A DNA stretch of 18,958 bases from assembly GCA_036939355.1 (NCBI GenBank), contig JALLAP010000124.1, positions 1-18,958 of the forward strand, in the 5' to 3' direction. Below the pieces are notes generated by a model. That model searched no databases. It saw only the letters and a program-made list of their open reading frames with translations, and was not told the origin of the DNA. Shown one piece after another: positions 7,399 to 15,816 of this stretch. Each line of letters starts with the position of its first letter. Within the stretch, counting starts at the first letter, position 1. Position numbers and translations under genes: made by a program. The stretch comes from Thalassiosira profunda. Its lineage: Eukaryota; Bacillariophyta; Thalassiosirophyceae; Thalassiosirales; Thalassiosiraceae.

Positions 7399-9309
7399 CT
7401 AAAAGCATCCCTCAGGCGGGCAGTCGGGACCGCACCTCGAGTAATCCTCCAGCATGGGCTTCTTCCAATTCGTCCCAACGTTCGCGTTGTACTGTCCCAT
7501 GTTGCAATTCCCCGCCCTTGCGTACCGGCACACCTGCGTCCGGCACGTGCCCGGCCGTCCGTTGTTGTACACGGTCTTGTGCGCCTCGCCGCAGCCGACG
7601 TACTTGGTGGCCCGCCACAGGCATTGCGTCAGGTGGGCGTTGCGGGGGTACTTCCACGTCAGTTCGTGCTCGACCCACCGCGTCATGATGTTGTCGGCCG
7701 GGTACATTTGTCCGAACTTCCCGTTGCCCTTATTTTTTGCCAGGTTCTCCCCGTGGTTCACGCCGGGCTCGTGCTCGATCCCCGGCTTGTGGCAATCGGC
7801 GAGCAGTTTCGTGGCCCACCGCTTCGCATCGGCCGCGAGCTGCGGACTCCACTGCAATCCCACGTACGGCTTGCCCCACCGGGCGTGATACTTCCGCCTC
7901 CGCGTGTTGTGCGCCATCAGCCACTCCCGATCGCGCCGCGACATGTTCGCCGCGTAGTTGGGCTTGATCTGGATCTTGAACCGCTTCTCGCGCTGGAAGT
8001 TGCTGCCCCGAAGGAGCTCCCGGCCGTCCATGTGCACGAAGAACTCGCCGTGGCCGGCGTGGCAGCAGAGGCCGTCCCCGAAGCGATCTTTCATGATAAA
8101 CTCGTACTGTCCCTTGGGGAGGCACACCTTTTTGGACACGGGCGTCAGCGCTTTGAGTTGCGGCGAGCTCGCCACTTTTGCGCCGTTCCGATTGCGGATT
8201 TCCCACGACGTCTCCCCCGGATTCCGGTCGCCCTTGACCTTGACGGTGAGGCATCCCGATCCGCCGCCGCCTCCGTTTCCACCGTTTCCGCCTCCGCCAT
8301 TTCCGCTGACGCCATTGCCACTCGGTCGGCGCACCGTAGGTCGAGGAGTGGGCCGCGGAGTTGGCCTCGGCGTGGGACGCGGGGAAGGCCTGGGTGTTGG
8401 ACGAGGGGTTGGGCGTGGGGTGACGCCGCCGTTTCCGCTGCCTCCATTGCCACCATTGCCAGAGCTTCCGTTGTCCAGCCGGGGCGACGACGGCACCGCC
8501 TTGACCCGAAAGGTGTGCGTGCGCTCCGTGTTGAAGGCTTTGGTTCGCTTGGCGTCGAAGATGACTGCCGTTGTTCAAGGGTGCGTCGTGAGAGGCGCCA
8601 CATTATATGATGTGTATGAATGACCGATGCAGCGGGTTGACGTAGACTCACCTTCGTTGCCGATTCTGATGCTGTACGATCCTCGCCCGAAATTGCAGCA
8701 CTGTTTGTTTGCAATTGACAACGATGATAGAGGTCAGCGCTCCCATTTTGTTGCAATACTACATCGTCCCCAATCACACACACACACACACATAATATCA
8801 TGCACTCACCATGCCATCGCCGCCGGAGTCCTTGATCCGCAGCCGGTACTGCTGCCCCACCCTCACGCACTGGTGAAACGTGTACGTCGTCAAATCGGCG
8901 AAATTGCGATTGGGCGCGGGCATTCTTGCGAAGATGCCGCTGAGGGTCGACCACTCGCATTTGGTCTCGTAGCCGTACTGGTCGGTCGTCACCTTGAAGG
9001 TCATGACGCGCTCGTTGGGTTTGCAGGTCCGGCCCTGGAGGGCGCGGGCGGTGGCGTTGGCCGAGTCGGTGGGAGGCTCGAGCTCCAGCTGTATGCGGCG
9101 AGGAGTGAGAACGAGGGAGGGTGAGAGAGAACGAGAGAGGGCTTCATGTCGGCGTTGCAAATTGACAGCGCCAAACTCACGAGGTCGTTGCGCGCATACG
9201 CCTTCCTCTCCGGGCGGCCATCGTGGACGACGAGACCCCTCTCTGTCGTCCCGTCGACGCCACGGATGAGCCATGCCGCCGCCGCAACCAGCGCCCACGG
9301 TCGAATCAT
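7399..9309 (-). CDS. Secreted CAP/SCP-domain protein with two N-terminal Cys modules, four exons
   Basis: Exons on the minus strand: 9309-9181, 9088-8810, 8700-8652 and 8564-7399; introns are 92, 109 and 87 bases, all GTGAGT...AG. The product has 540 residues. A signal peptide (MIRPWALVAAAAWLIRGVDG) opens it. Two related modules follow, each with a D-x-x-GDG-x-CC-x-x-G-x-G core: DSGGDGMCCNFGRG, split across exons 2-3, and DRFGDGLCCHAGHG in exon 4. Between them is a Gly/Asn-rich stretch and an array of eight TPRP/SPRP units (about residues 201-229), probably an extended, possibly glycosylated linker. The CAP domain (about 360-520) shows WLMAHN, HGENLA, WVEHELTWKY and HLTQCLWRAT, keeping the His/Glu residues of the CAP cavity, plus paired cysteines at the end. 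Extracellular function is inferred; CAP roles vary widely. Confidence 0.85.
8325..8425 (-). repeat. In-gene minisatellite encoding (T/S)PRP linker
   Basis: Nine-base-like GC-rich units within exon 4 of the CAP gene encode consecutive TPRP units (one SPRP). Glycine-asparagine runs (GNGG) flank it on both sides. Such arrays readily change copy number. Confidence 0.75.
8775..8792. repeat. (CA)9 microsatellite in intron 2 of the CAP gene
   Basis: Nine perfect CA units on the plus strand, inside the 109-base intron 8809-8701. Confidence 0.95.
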
Positions 9310-9777
9310 GGTTTGACGCCCGAGATGTCAAGAATTGGTATGCCCGCGATTGAGGAGCATGTGATGTGCAGTCAATTGCAGTCGTCGGCTGCAATCCCTC
9401 GGCCTTCATTCCAGGTTCCTCATGACAAAAAATTGCTATCATAGACGGTGGGCTTGTCAAGAGGCGGGCGGAGAAAGGATTCGTCGGGCGTGCGAGGCGA
9501 ACGGAAGGCGCGGGGGAGGAACAGGCAAGCGGTCAAAAAGCGGTCGAGGACGCGTGGCGTGACAGGCAGTTGATGGGCAGTTGTTTGAGAGTCCGTTCAA
9601 GGGCTTTGTACTGATTCCTCCGCACAGTAAAAATTGATTTGAGCTCTTTTTCCCTCCATCCTCACCTCCGCGCCCAAGCCCTGGGGCCCGGCCCTCATCT
9701 GCAATAATTGCAAATCGAACGAGAGGTCGACTGATATCGCTGGAAGCGGCATCGCCGCGCGCTGACAAAGAGAGAGA
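9310..9777. other. Divergent intergenic region, 468 bases
   Basis: It separates the CAP gene (minus) from the small plus-strand gene, so it should hold both promoters. An inverted repeat with 7-base arms (ATTGCAG...CTGCAAT, 9375-9395) and a CTGCAATAATTGCAAAT cluster (from about 9700, with TTGCAA at 9708-9713) are the only structures seen. The minus-strand open frame across it has no supporting features. Confidence 0.4.
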
Positions 9778-10230
9778 ATGGGCGGCATACCGACGCACGT
9801 CTTCGTCCGGGCCGACGCGGCCGATGGCGAGGCCGACCGTTGCAGGCAAGAGGGCGAGGCCGCCCTGGCCGCGAGCCGGCACGAGCTATTGGCGTTCAGG
9901 CAAATGGCCCAAGAGATGGGCAGCAATCCCCGAATATTGCCCGACCTGTCACGAAATCTGACGAGCAGCCTGCAGCGGAGCCTGAACGAGAGCGGATCGT
10001 GGGAGACGTACCACATGGAGCACGAAGCGACGATGCGCGACGAGGAGGAGTTGCACGGCGGCCGGCGAGCCGCAAAGATGGCAGCAGCCCCCGTCACCCC
10101 TCCCCGGTCTGCGAAGGACGCGCCGCCGTCCACGCCAACGACGCAGGCGACCACAATCAGCTGTCAATTTCTGCACGAGGCGCTGCCGCTCGGACCGCTT
10201 TGCCGAGAGTGCCGCGCCCCGTCGGAGTGA
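9778..10230 (+). CDS. Hypothetical 150-residue protein
   Basis: ATG at 9778 (context GAGAGAATGGGC), TGA at the end. The protein begins MGGIPTHVFVRADAADGEAD, continues with a charged, probably helical N-terminal half (about 20-100, with EGEAALAASRHELLAFRQ and EATMRDEEEL), then a Pro/Thr-rich stretch, and ends with a short Cys pair (CRECRAP). There is no signal peptide or membrane segment. I recognise no family. The frame is preferred over the two overlapping ones because its composition is balanced and soluble-protein-like. It converges on RRS1 with 329 bases between. It could be a lineage-specific gene or a chance open frame. Confidence 0.42.
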   Translation: MGGIPTHVFVRADAADGEADRCRQEGEAALAASRHELLAFRQMAQEMGSNPRILPDLSRNLTSSLQRSLNESGSWETYHMEHEATMRDEEELHGGRRAAKMAAAPVTPPRSAKDAPPSTPTTQATTISCQFLHEALPLGPLCRECRAPSE

Positions 10231-10559
10231 ACGCATGCACTTGGCCTTTCCCATTGCCGGCCGCTCGATGAGCGTGCGCGCGAGAATGGGTGGATGGCCT
10301 CAACGATTTGTCGCTCGAAAAACACGACATTGGCCAAAGGTCGTCGGTTCGTAATTTTTATAGTATGACGCCAGCTCGTGAACCGAAGGCACAAAGCTTC
10401 ATGCCGTTGTCGAAGGCAAAGGAAAGCCGAAAGCAAAAAGGCCGAAGCTATGTCCTGCAATTTCGCTTTATTGCAAAACCTGCGACTCCCTCCGCCGCAT
10501 TTTATCTTCTCCTCGCCGCATCCTCTCCCTCCCTCTCCCTCACACACATCTCTACTCCC
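10231..10559. other. Convergent intergenic region
   Basis: This stretch lies between the stops of the hypothetical gene and RRS1. It contains a CCTGCAATTTC / TTATTGCAAAACC pair (TTGCAA at 10471-10476) and a pyrimidine-rich tract near 10498-10560. No coding region is seen. Confidence 0.4.
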
Positions 10560-12116
10560 CTATTTCATCCGCTTCTTGGTCATCTTGCGCATCTTCCCCG
10601 CCCCGGCCCGTCCCTTCTTCTTTTTATAAGTCCCCGCGCCCAGCCCGTCATCAAAGTCGTAATCGTGCGCCGTCTCCCCCCGCGCGTACTTGCCCTTGCG
10701 AATGTCCCGCTCCTTCTCCTTCGACGCGCTCCCGTGCATCACCTTGTGGAGAATGTCGGCGCTGCGCTGCGCCTCGCTTTGGAGGAACTTCTTGTTCGTG
10801 CCCCCGCCACCGCCGCTTCCACCACCGCCGTCGTCCGCCGCCTTGCGCTTCTGGCCGTGGACGACTTTTCCCAACTTTCTTTCGGGCTCCCCCTCGCGCT
10901 GCCGGTCGAACCTCCCCAACGACGCCGTCGACACCTGCGTCGCCTTCAATGCCAGCTGCGTGGACGGCTTGCCCCGCTTCGCGCCCCCCCGCACATCGAC
11001 CGGCACCCCCGCCGGCGCGGCCAGTCCGCTCGCTCGCTCCCTCTCCCTTGCCAACGCGCGCTGCGCCTCCGCCCTTTTGGCCCCCTTCGCCATTCGATTG
11101 GCGCTCCCCCGCTCCAGCGTCCCGGCCCGCTCGGCGTTCCGCATCCGCGCTTCCGCATTCTTCCGCGCCCGTCCCTTCTTCTCCTCCCGCAATTTTTCCC
11201 ACGGATCGGCCATGGGATCGTCGTTCTTCTTGACCTCCAAAATCGGCCACGTCTCCGGGCCCGCGTTCGCCTTCGTTTGCAGCGAGCCGGTGAGGTGCTT
11301 CCACTCGCCGGTGGCCTCGTCGAACGCCTTTCTAGAGCGTTTGGCCTTGGGCGCGATGCCTCTCTGGAGGGCGAACTGCTCCCACTTGGTGGGCTGCTTG
11401 GGCGGCGGGGGCGGCTGCGTTGATTTTTATTGTTGGATTGAGGAGAGAAGAGAGGCGGTGAGCGACGATTGCAAAAATGCAGCGTCCATGCAACAAGCGA
11501 CAGCGTCTCATTCTTCACACCCCACAGCAATACAGGTCGCACTCACCAGCGCCCGGGGCAGCTTGGTCTCCGCGCTCGGCAGCCGGGCCATCAACCCCAC
11601 ATCGGTCTGCTCGCCGGGCAGGCGCCACAATTCCGCCAGCAGCTGCGTCGTCCCCTCCGCCGCCTTGGCCAGCAGCAGCGCTTCGTTGACGGCCGGCACC
11701 TGCATTTGCTTGGCGGCGCGGCCGTCGATGGTCGGCGGGGCGGCGTACCATTCTTGATGGAGGGTCGCCGCGGACGCCTTTGGGGGGTAGAGCGCCGCGG
11801 CGTTGAGCTGGTGGGTGTTGCAGGCGAGGAGGTTGGCCGCGTCGAAGGTGCACTGCTCCAAGCCGCTGTTGGGGGTGGTGGCAGTGGGGTGGTCTTGCGG
11901 GGAATCGTCGATGCCGGCGCCCTCCGCCTCATCGCTTCCATCGTCGCTGTCGCCCGAGCTGCCATCGTCCTCGTCGCCCGGCTCGCTGCTTTCCTCGCCA
12001 TCGCTCTCGCCGTCGACGGCCTCCTCGACCGAGCTGGCGGAGGCGTCGTCCTCCTCCACCACCGGCTCCTCCGCCGCCGCCGCTGTTGCCGCCGCCCTGG
12101 TGTTCTTGCGGGCCAT
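10560..12116 (-). CDS. RRS1: Ribosome biogenesis regulator RRS1
   Basis: Two exons, 12116-11547 and 11414-10560, joined in phase 0 across a 132-base intron (GTGAGT...ACGCAG), give 474 residues. The ATG follows a leader of repeated AAACC units (AACCAAACC before ATGG). The N-terminus is basic then strongly acidic (Asp/Glu/Ser, about 15-70). Signatures of the family are the FDAANLLACNTHQL segment, ALLPxxET-like LMARLPSAETKLPRAL ending exon 1, then PTKWEQFALQRGI, KRSRKAFDEATGEWK and WPILEVKKNDDPMADPWEKL after the junction. RRS1 works in the nucleolus with RPF2 and 5S RNP in 60S subunit assembly. The C-terminal part is longer than in yeast (203 residues) and human (365), and is highly basic with a GGGGSGGGGG run and a terminal KMRKMTKKRMK tail, fitting a nucleolar protein. 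Confidence 0.9.
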
Positions 12117-12280
12117 GGTTTGGTTTGGTTTGGTTTTCTTTTGTGTTGCAAAGAATGAGGGGCGCCCCCGGGCGATGCGGTGAGAAATCATTGGCTCTAA
12201 GGCAAGTTCAAGTGGTCGACAGACAGACGGGCCGGATTTTGCGGATTTGCTCCTCCGCCCGCCTTCACGCCGCCCCTCCT

Positions 12281-12281
12281 N
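12281..12281. other. Single undetermined base (N), possible contig join
   Basis: The only ambiguous base in the window directly precedes copy B of the 54-base repeat. It may mark an uncertain assembly join between the RRS1 side and the permease side. Confidence 0.6.
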
Positions 12282-12335
12282 ACAGCACGCTATGTACACT
12301 CGCGCAGCGCTAGCCGGAGCAACGCGGAGGCTAGT
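12282..12335 (+). repeat. 54-base dispersed repeat, copy B
   Basis: Identical over 54 bases and in the same orientation to 3779-3832. On the minus strand it supplies the last 14 codons (LASALLRLALRECT) and the TAG of the permease gene. Confidence 0.92.
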
Positions 12336-13777
12336 CCAAGTGTAATATCACCGGTCGTTCTTTGTCTGAACCTCAGCCGAATGTTGCACAATGGAGGAAT
12401 CAAACCGTACAAGAAGGTGCATGGAAACTCTCCTGCAAGGCTGGTAGCTCGATAGTACCAGTCTCTGGATCCAGATGCAGCGAGGAATGCGCTGGGAGCT
12501 ACTGCGAGAGTATGCGTGATAAGCCTTCGATACTTCGTTGGGGCCATGGATTGTTTGACACGATGAGTGTTGCCATCTGTTCGTTTGTCTCGCAAGTTTG
12601 CAATGAGATCGTCAAGATATTGGGTGCTCGCAAGGATGGATCCCGTGGCAGTTGTGCAGATAGCGGAGCCAGCCAAAGCACTGACTGAAGCCAGGAATGC
12701 CTTTCCAACAAACGCGCTGCCTTTTGCCGATACCACCTCGCCAAGCTTGTTCAATGGATCGTAGATCACTCCGCTTGCCATCTGCGATGGCTCGTAAGGC
12801 ACCAGTCCAAGCGCCACGCAGCTCCACACTAGACACATGATCAAAGGCACGGAAGACCCCCAGATGATTGCTTGCCGGACTTTGCGCTCGTCGTTCAGTC
12901 GCCCCGACACAAGTGGCACCACTTCGTTGTATAGAAGCAGCTGGATAAAGATTGGTATTGCCCAGGGACTTGTTGTGGGAGTTAGTGATTTGAAGTCGGC
13001 CCTCTTCAGTCCATCCACATGCCACCCGCACCCTCCGGTCAGTGCCACCAGAATGGAAAAGGAAGTCAGCATTGTGGCCGTCAGTGCATCGTTGATGCGC
13101 TCGATCCTTCGTTGCTTTGCAACCAAGCACAGGGCGGCAATTGCAACGGAGAACAGAGATGTCCAGACCCGCCGATCCAACGCGGGCATCGTGCCTTCTA
13201 GAAGCACCCCGATCTTCGACAGTTGCGCCACGAGGGTCACCTTCACCAACAGCAGGAACACCAGCCCCCCGAGGATACCGGCTGTGCTTCCAAAGCATTC
13301 CTTTATGAGAGAAAAGATCGATACCTCGCTATTCGCATCACGTGTTTCTATCTCATCCTTTCCATAGCTGCGTTTCAGCATGAAGATGCTGTTCGACAGC
13401 GACAGCGCCCCGCCTAGCAAGAAGAGCCACACGCCCACCAACCCCAATGCGGCGGGCGCCGCGCCGCAGGGCGCCGTCGCCGCGGGCAGGGCCAGGAAGC
13501 CGCCGCCAATTGTCGTGCCGGCGATCAGAGCCGCCTGACTTGCCACCGTGCTCGACGATTCGGCGACATTAGAAGGATGCTCGCCGTGATGGCTGCCATC
13601 GTTGGGTGCTGACTGATGCATCAATACCCTTGCGCTTGATGGCAGGGTATCTTTCGGAGAGGGACGATGGGCACCACATCTGATGCACAGCCGAGGCGCG
13701 CCGGTCGAAAAGGCAACCCCGCCGCCGATTGTCGTCGCCAAGACTGCCCGTTCGAGGAGCTTGACGAGCATCACCAT
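12290..13777 (-). CDS. Tryptophan/tyrosine permease-family transporter, probably organelle-targeted
   Basis: A single exon of 495 residues from ATG 13777 (TCGATGGTG). The first transmembrane region after a ~75-residue leader reads AALIAGTTIGGGFLALPAATAPCG, matching the glycine-rich first helix of the aromatic amino-acid permease family (TnaB/Mtr/TyrP type); about ten further hydrophobic segments follow (LGLVGVWLFLLGGALSL, GGLVFLLLVKVTLVAQL, AIPIFIQLLLYNEVVPL, FLYGLIPPLC). The leader (MVMLVKLLERAVLATTIGGGVAFSTGAP) could be a signal peptide followed by an AF motif, as in stramenopile plastid presequences; this is inference. Plants have plastid members of this family. The last 14 residues come from the 54-base repeat beside the unknown base, so the true C-terminus may differ. 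It is divergent from the RAP gene, 172 bases apart. Confidence 0.8.
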   Translation of the reverse strand: MVMLVKLLERAVLATTIGGGVAFSTGAPRLCIRCGAHRPSPKDTLPSSARVLMHQSAPNDGSHHGEHPSNVAESSSTVASQAALIAGTTIGGGFLALPAATAPCGAAPAALGLVGVWLFLLGGALSLSNSIFMLKRSYGKDEIETRDANSEVSIFSLIKECFGSTAGILGGLVFLLLVKVTLVAQLSKIGVLLEGTMPALDRRVWTSLFSVAIAALCLVAKQRRIERINDALTATMLTSFSILVALTGGCGWHVDGLKRADFKSLTPTTSPWAIPIFIQLLLYNEVVPLVSGRLNDERKVRQAIIWGSSVPLIMCLVWSCVALGLVPYEPSQMASGVIYDPLNKLGEVVSAKGSAFVGKAFLASVSALAGSAICTTATGSILASTQYLDDLIANLRDKRTDGNTHRVKQSMAPTKYRRLITHTLAVAPSAFLAASGSRDWYYRATSLAGEFPCTFLYGLIPPLCNIRLRFRQRTTGDITLGLASALLRLALRECT

Positions 13778-13949
13778 CGAAGAGGCAGCCGCGCAACCAA
13801 ACGGGAGCACGCACCACGAATAATACACTCTCCCTCCTGCCGTAGGATTTTCGCGTAGGAACCAGTACCTGGCACCCGCTCCTCAGTCCTCAGCTTTCGA
13901 GCCACCTTGTGGAGGGCAGAGGCGCAGGGGGCGAGGCCCGTGGGGCATA
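13778..13949. promoter_or_regulatory. Short divergent promoter region
   Basis: The 172 bases between the permease and RAP-protein start codons must serve both genes. No TATA box is evident. Both products are probably organellar, so co-regulation is conceivable. Confidence 0.4.
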
Positions 13950-15731
13950 ATGGCGATGAACATGGCGTCGCCACTGCGCAGAGGCCTCGCTCTGTGGCGA
14001 TGGCCGCAGGGTATCGCGAGGAATGGCGTCGCGGCGGCCGCCGTCCATCAGCGATGCCGCGGAGGCGGGGCAATGTCACGTGATGTGGTGGCGGTGCACG
14101 TAGCCGTCCGCCCCGCCTCTGCAATTGCAGCAGCCGGTGCCTCCGCATCGCTGCCGAGCGTGCGAAATGGGCCCACTGTTTGGGCTGCGCAGCCAGCGGG
14201 GTTTGTCATGACACAACATCGTGATGGCCGCCCGTTATCCATCAGATTGATGTCCTCTCGGGGGCGAGGCGGTGACGTCCCACGAATGAAGGACTTTGAC
14301 AGTTTGGAAGAGATGACAAATTTCGTCCACAGCATGATATTGGCTGGCGAGCACTTATCTACCAGGAGCACAGCAGCCTACTGGACCGAAGTGCCGAAAT
14401 TTGTGAACAGGCGTAACCTGCATTTGGATGCAGAGACGTCAAATCAGATGGAGGCGATCTTGTGCCACACACTGGAGGTCATCCAGACGAACATTGACTC
14501 GTTCCATCCGAGGGATCTGACGCAGACTACAATTGCATTGGCCAAGATAATGAAAAGCGTCGAGGATCGCCAGGGGGGATTGCAACAGGGCAGTCCGCAC
14601 CAGCTTCTCCACAACATATTCATTGGCAACCAATCTCAGAACAAACAATTCATAATGAAGGAGCTGGCCCTGGCGGCCATGCCCATGCGAGAGGAGTTCG
14701 ATGCCCAAGGCATGTCCAATGTAATTTATGCATTTGGTCTCGCAGAGTATGCGCTCCAGTTTGACGATGGAAGAACAACCTTTGATATTCTTGCGGAGGA
14801 AGCCTCGTCCAACTTGAGATCGTTCAATGGACAAGACTTTTCCAACATGCTGTGGGCGTATGCCAATGCGAAGGCATCAAGTCCAGCACTCTTCAAAGCA
14901 GCTGGAGACGCAATTGTAGACAGTGTCAGTTTGGATGCATTCTGGCCACAGGCTCTGGCCAACACTGTGTGGGCCTACGCAACCGCAAAAGAGTCACATC
15001 CAAAGATGTTCAAGAAAGTGGCAGATGCGGCAATCGAAAGGCGATCTGAATTCATCCCTCAACATATTGCCAACTTGTTGTGGGCATTTGCTTCAAATGG
15101 AGAAACGCACACGCAGCTGTTTGACGCATTTTCATCGTCAGCGGCCGCTCTTGTTGGCAAATGCAATGGGCAAGACTTATCGCATCTAGCTTGGGCCTAT
15201 GCAGTGGCAGACGTGAATGCTCCATCGCTGTTCAACGATGCTTTCGTCAATGCTTGTGTCGAGAAGGAAGGTGAATTTCCAACTGAAGCTTTGCGCCAGC
15301 TGCACCAATGGAATTTGTGGCAAGAGGAGTTGAAGTCCGACATCAGACTGCCTCCAACTCTTGCAGAGAGATGCCATGATGCATTCCTAACACAGGAGCC
15401 AAGTCCCTCGGCTACACAAGATGATGTCATTTTTGTGTTGTCCTCGATCGATCTCCATCCAGAGGAAGAGTTTCTCACGAAGCGGGGCTATCGCCTAGAT
15501 GCACTTGTGGAAGTGGATGGCAGAAAGATTGGCATCGAGGTGGATGGACCAACTCATTTCGTGGGCAGAAAGCCCACCGGAAGTACGCTTCTCAAACATA
15601 GGCACGTTGCCACCCTCGATGAGATAACGGTTGTATCCGTGCCGTACTGGAAATGGGACAAGCTTGGAAAGGCTGGAAAGAATCGAGGAAAGAAGCAGCA
15701 GTATCTGCGGACCTTGCTGGGGTTGAGCTAG
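13950..15731 (+). CDS. OPR/RAP-domain organelle RNA-binding protein
   Basis: A single exon of 593 residues from ATG 13950 (GCATAATGG). The first ~110 residues are rich in Arg, Ala and Ser with few acidic residues, as in a mitochondrial or plastid presequence. Residues ~250-430 hold five related helical repeats spaced 37-41 residues apart: AQGMSNVIYAFG, GQDFSNMLWAYA, PQALANTVWAYA, PQHIANLLWAFA and GQDLSHLAWAYA. This is the octotricopeptide pattern. The C-terminus (about 509-593) is a RAP domain: YRLDALVEVDGRKIGIEVDGP, THFVGR, TLLKHRHVATL, VVSVPYWKWDKL. OPR/RAP proteins bind specific organelle transcripts and control their processing, stability or translation; the RAP domain has a restriction-endonuclease-like fold. 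The target RNA cannot be told from sequence. Confidence 0.88.
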   Translation: MAMNMASPLRRGLALWRWPQGIARNGVAAAAVHQRCRGGGAMSRDVVAVHVAVRPASAIAAAGASASLPSVRNGPTVWAAQPAGFVMTQHRDGRPLSIRLMSSRGRGGDVPRMKDFDSLEEMTNFVHSMILAGEHLSTRSTAAYWTEVPKFVNRRNLHLDAETSNQMEAILCHTLEVIQTNIDSFHPRDLTQTTIALAKIMKSVEDRQGGLQQGSPHQLLHNIFIGNQSQNKQFIMKELALAAMPMREEFDAQGMSNVIYAFGLAEYALQFDDGRTTFDILAEEASSNLRSFNGQDFSNMLWAYANAKASSPALFKAAGDAIVDSVSLDAFWPQALANTVWAYATAKESHPKMFKKVADAAIERRSEFIPQHIANLLWAFASNGETHTQLFDAFSSSAAALVGKCNGQDLSHLAWAYAVADVNAPSLFNDAFVNACVEKEGEFPTEALRQLHQWNLWQEELKSDIRLPPTLAERCHDAFLTQEPSPSATQDDVIFVLSSIDLHPEEEFLTKRGYRLDALVEVDGRKIGIEVDGPTHFVGRKPTGSTLLKHRHVATLDEITVVSVPYWKWDKLGKAGKNRGKKQQYLRTLLGLS

Positions 15732-15816
15732 GTAGCTTTGCATCTCATCACCAAAGGCTTTGCAAAGGTATACCATATGTACAGAAGTACACAAGAGATC
15801 GCAGCCACTAACTACA

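Noticed and set aside
7327..8610. Long plus-strand open frame (427 codons) opposite the CAP gene
   Set aside because: It is antisense to exon 4 with its signal motifs on the other strand; its product is a Pro/Arg/Val-rich mirror of GC-biased codons and has no sensible start.
10290..11423. Plus-strand open frame (377 codons) opposite RRS1
   Set aside because: The minus strand has clear RRS1 motifs; this frame is Leu/Arg/Pro-rich noise from GC-rich third positions.
12120..12140. TTTGG repeats before RRS1 as a telomere-like tract
   Set aside because: Only about three short units, lying in the 5' leader of a gene; nothing else suggests a telomere.
12290..13828. Permease start at the upstream GTG (13828)
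   Set aside because: A GTG start is not expected in a nuclear gene, and ATG 13777 gives a plausible targeting leader.
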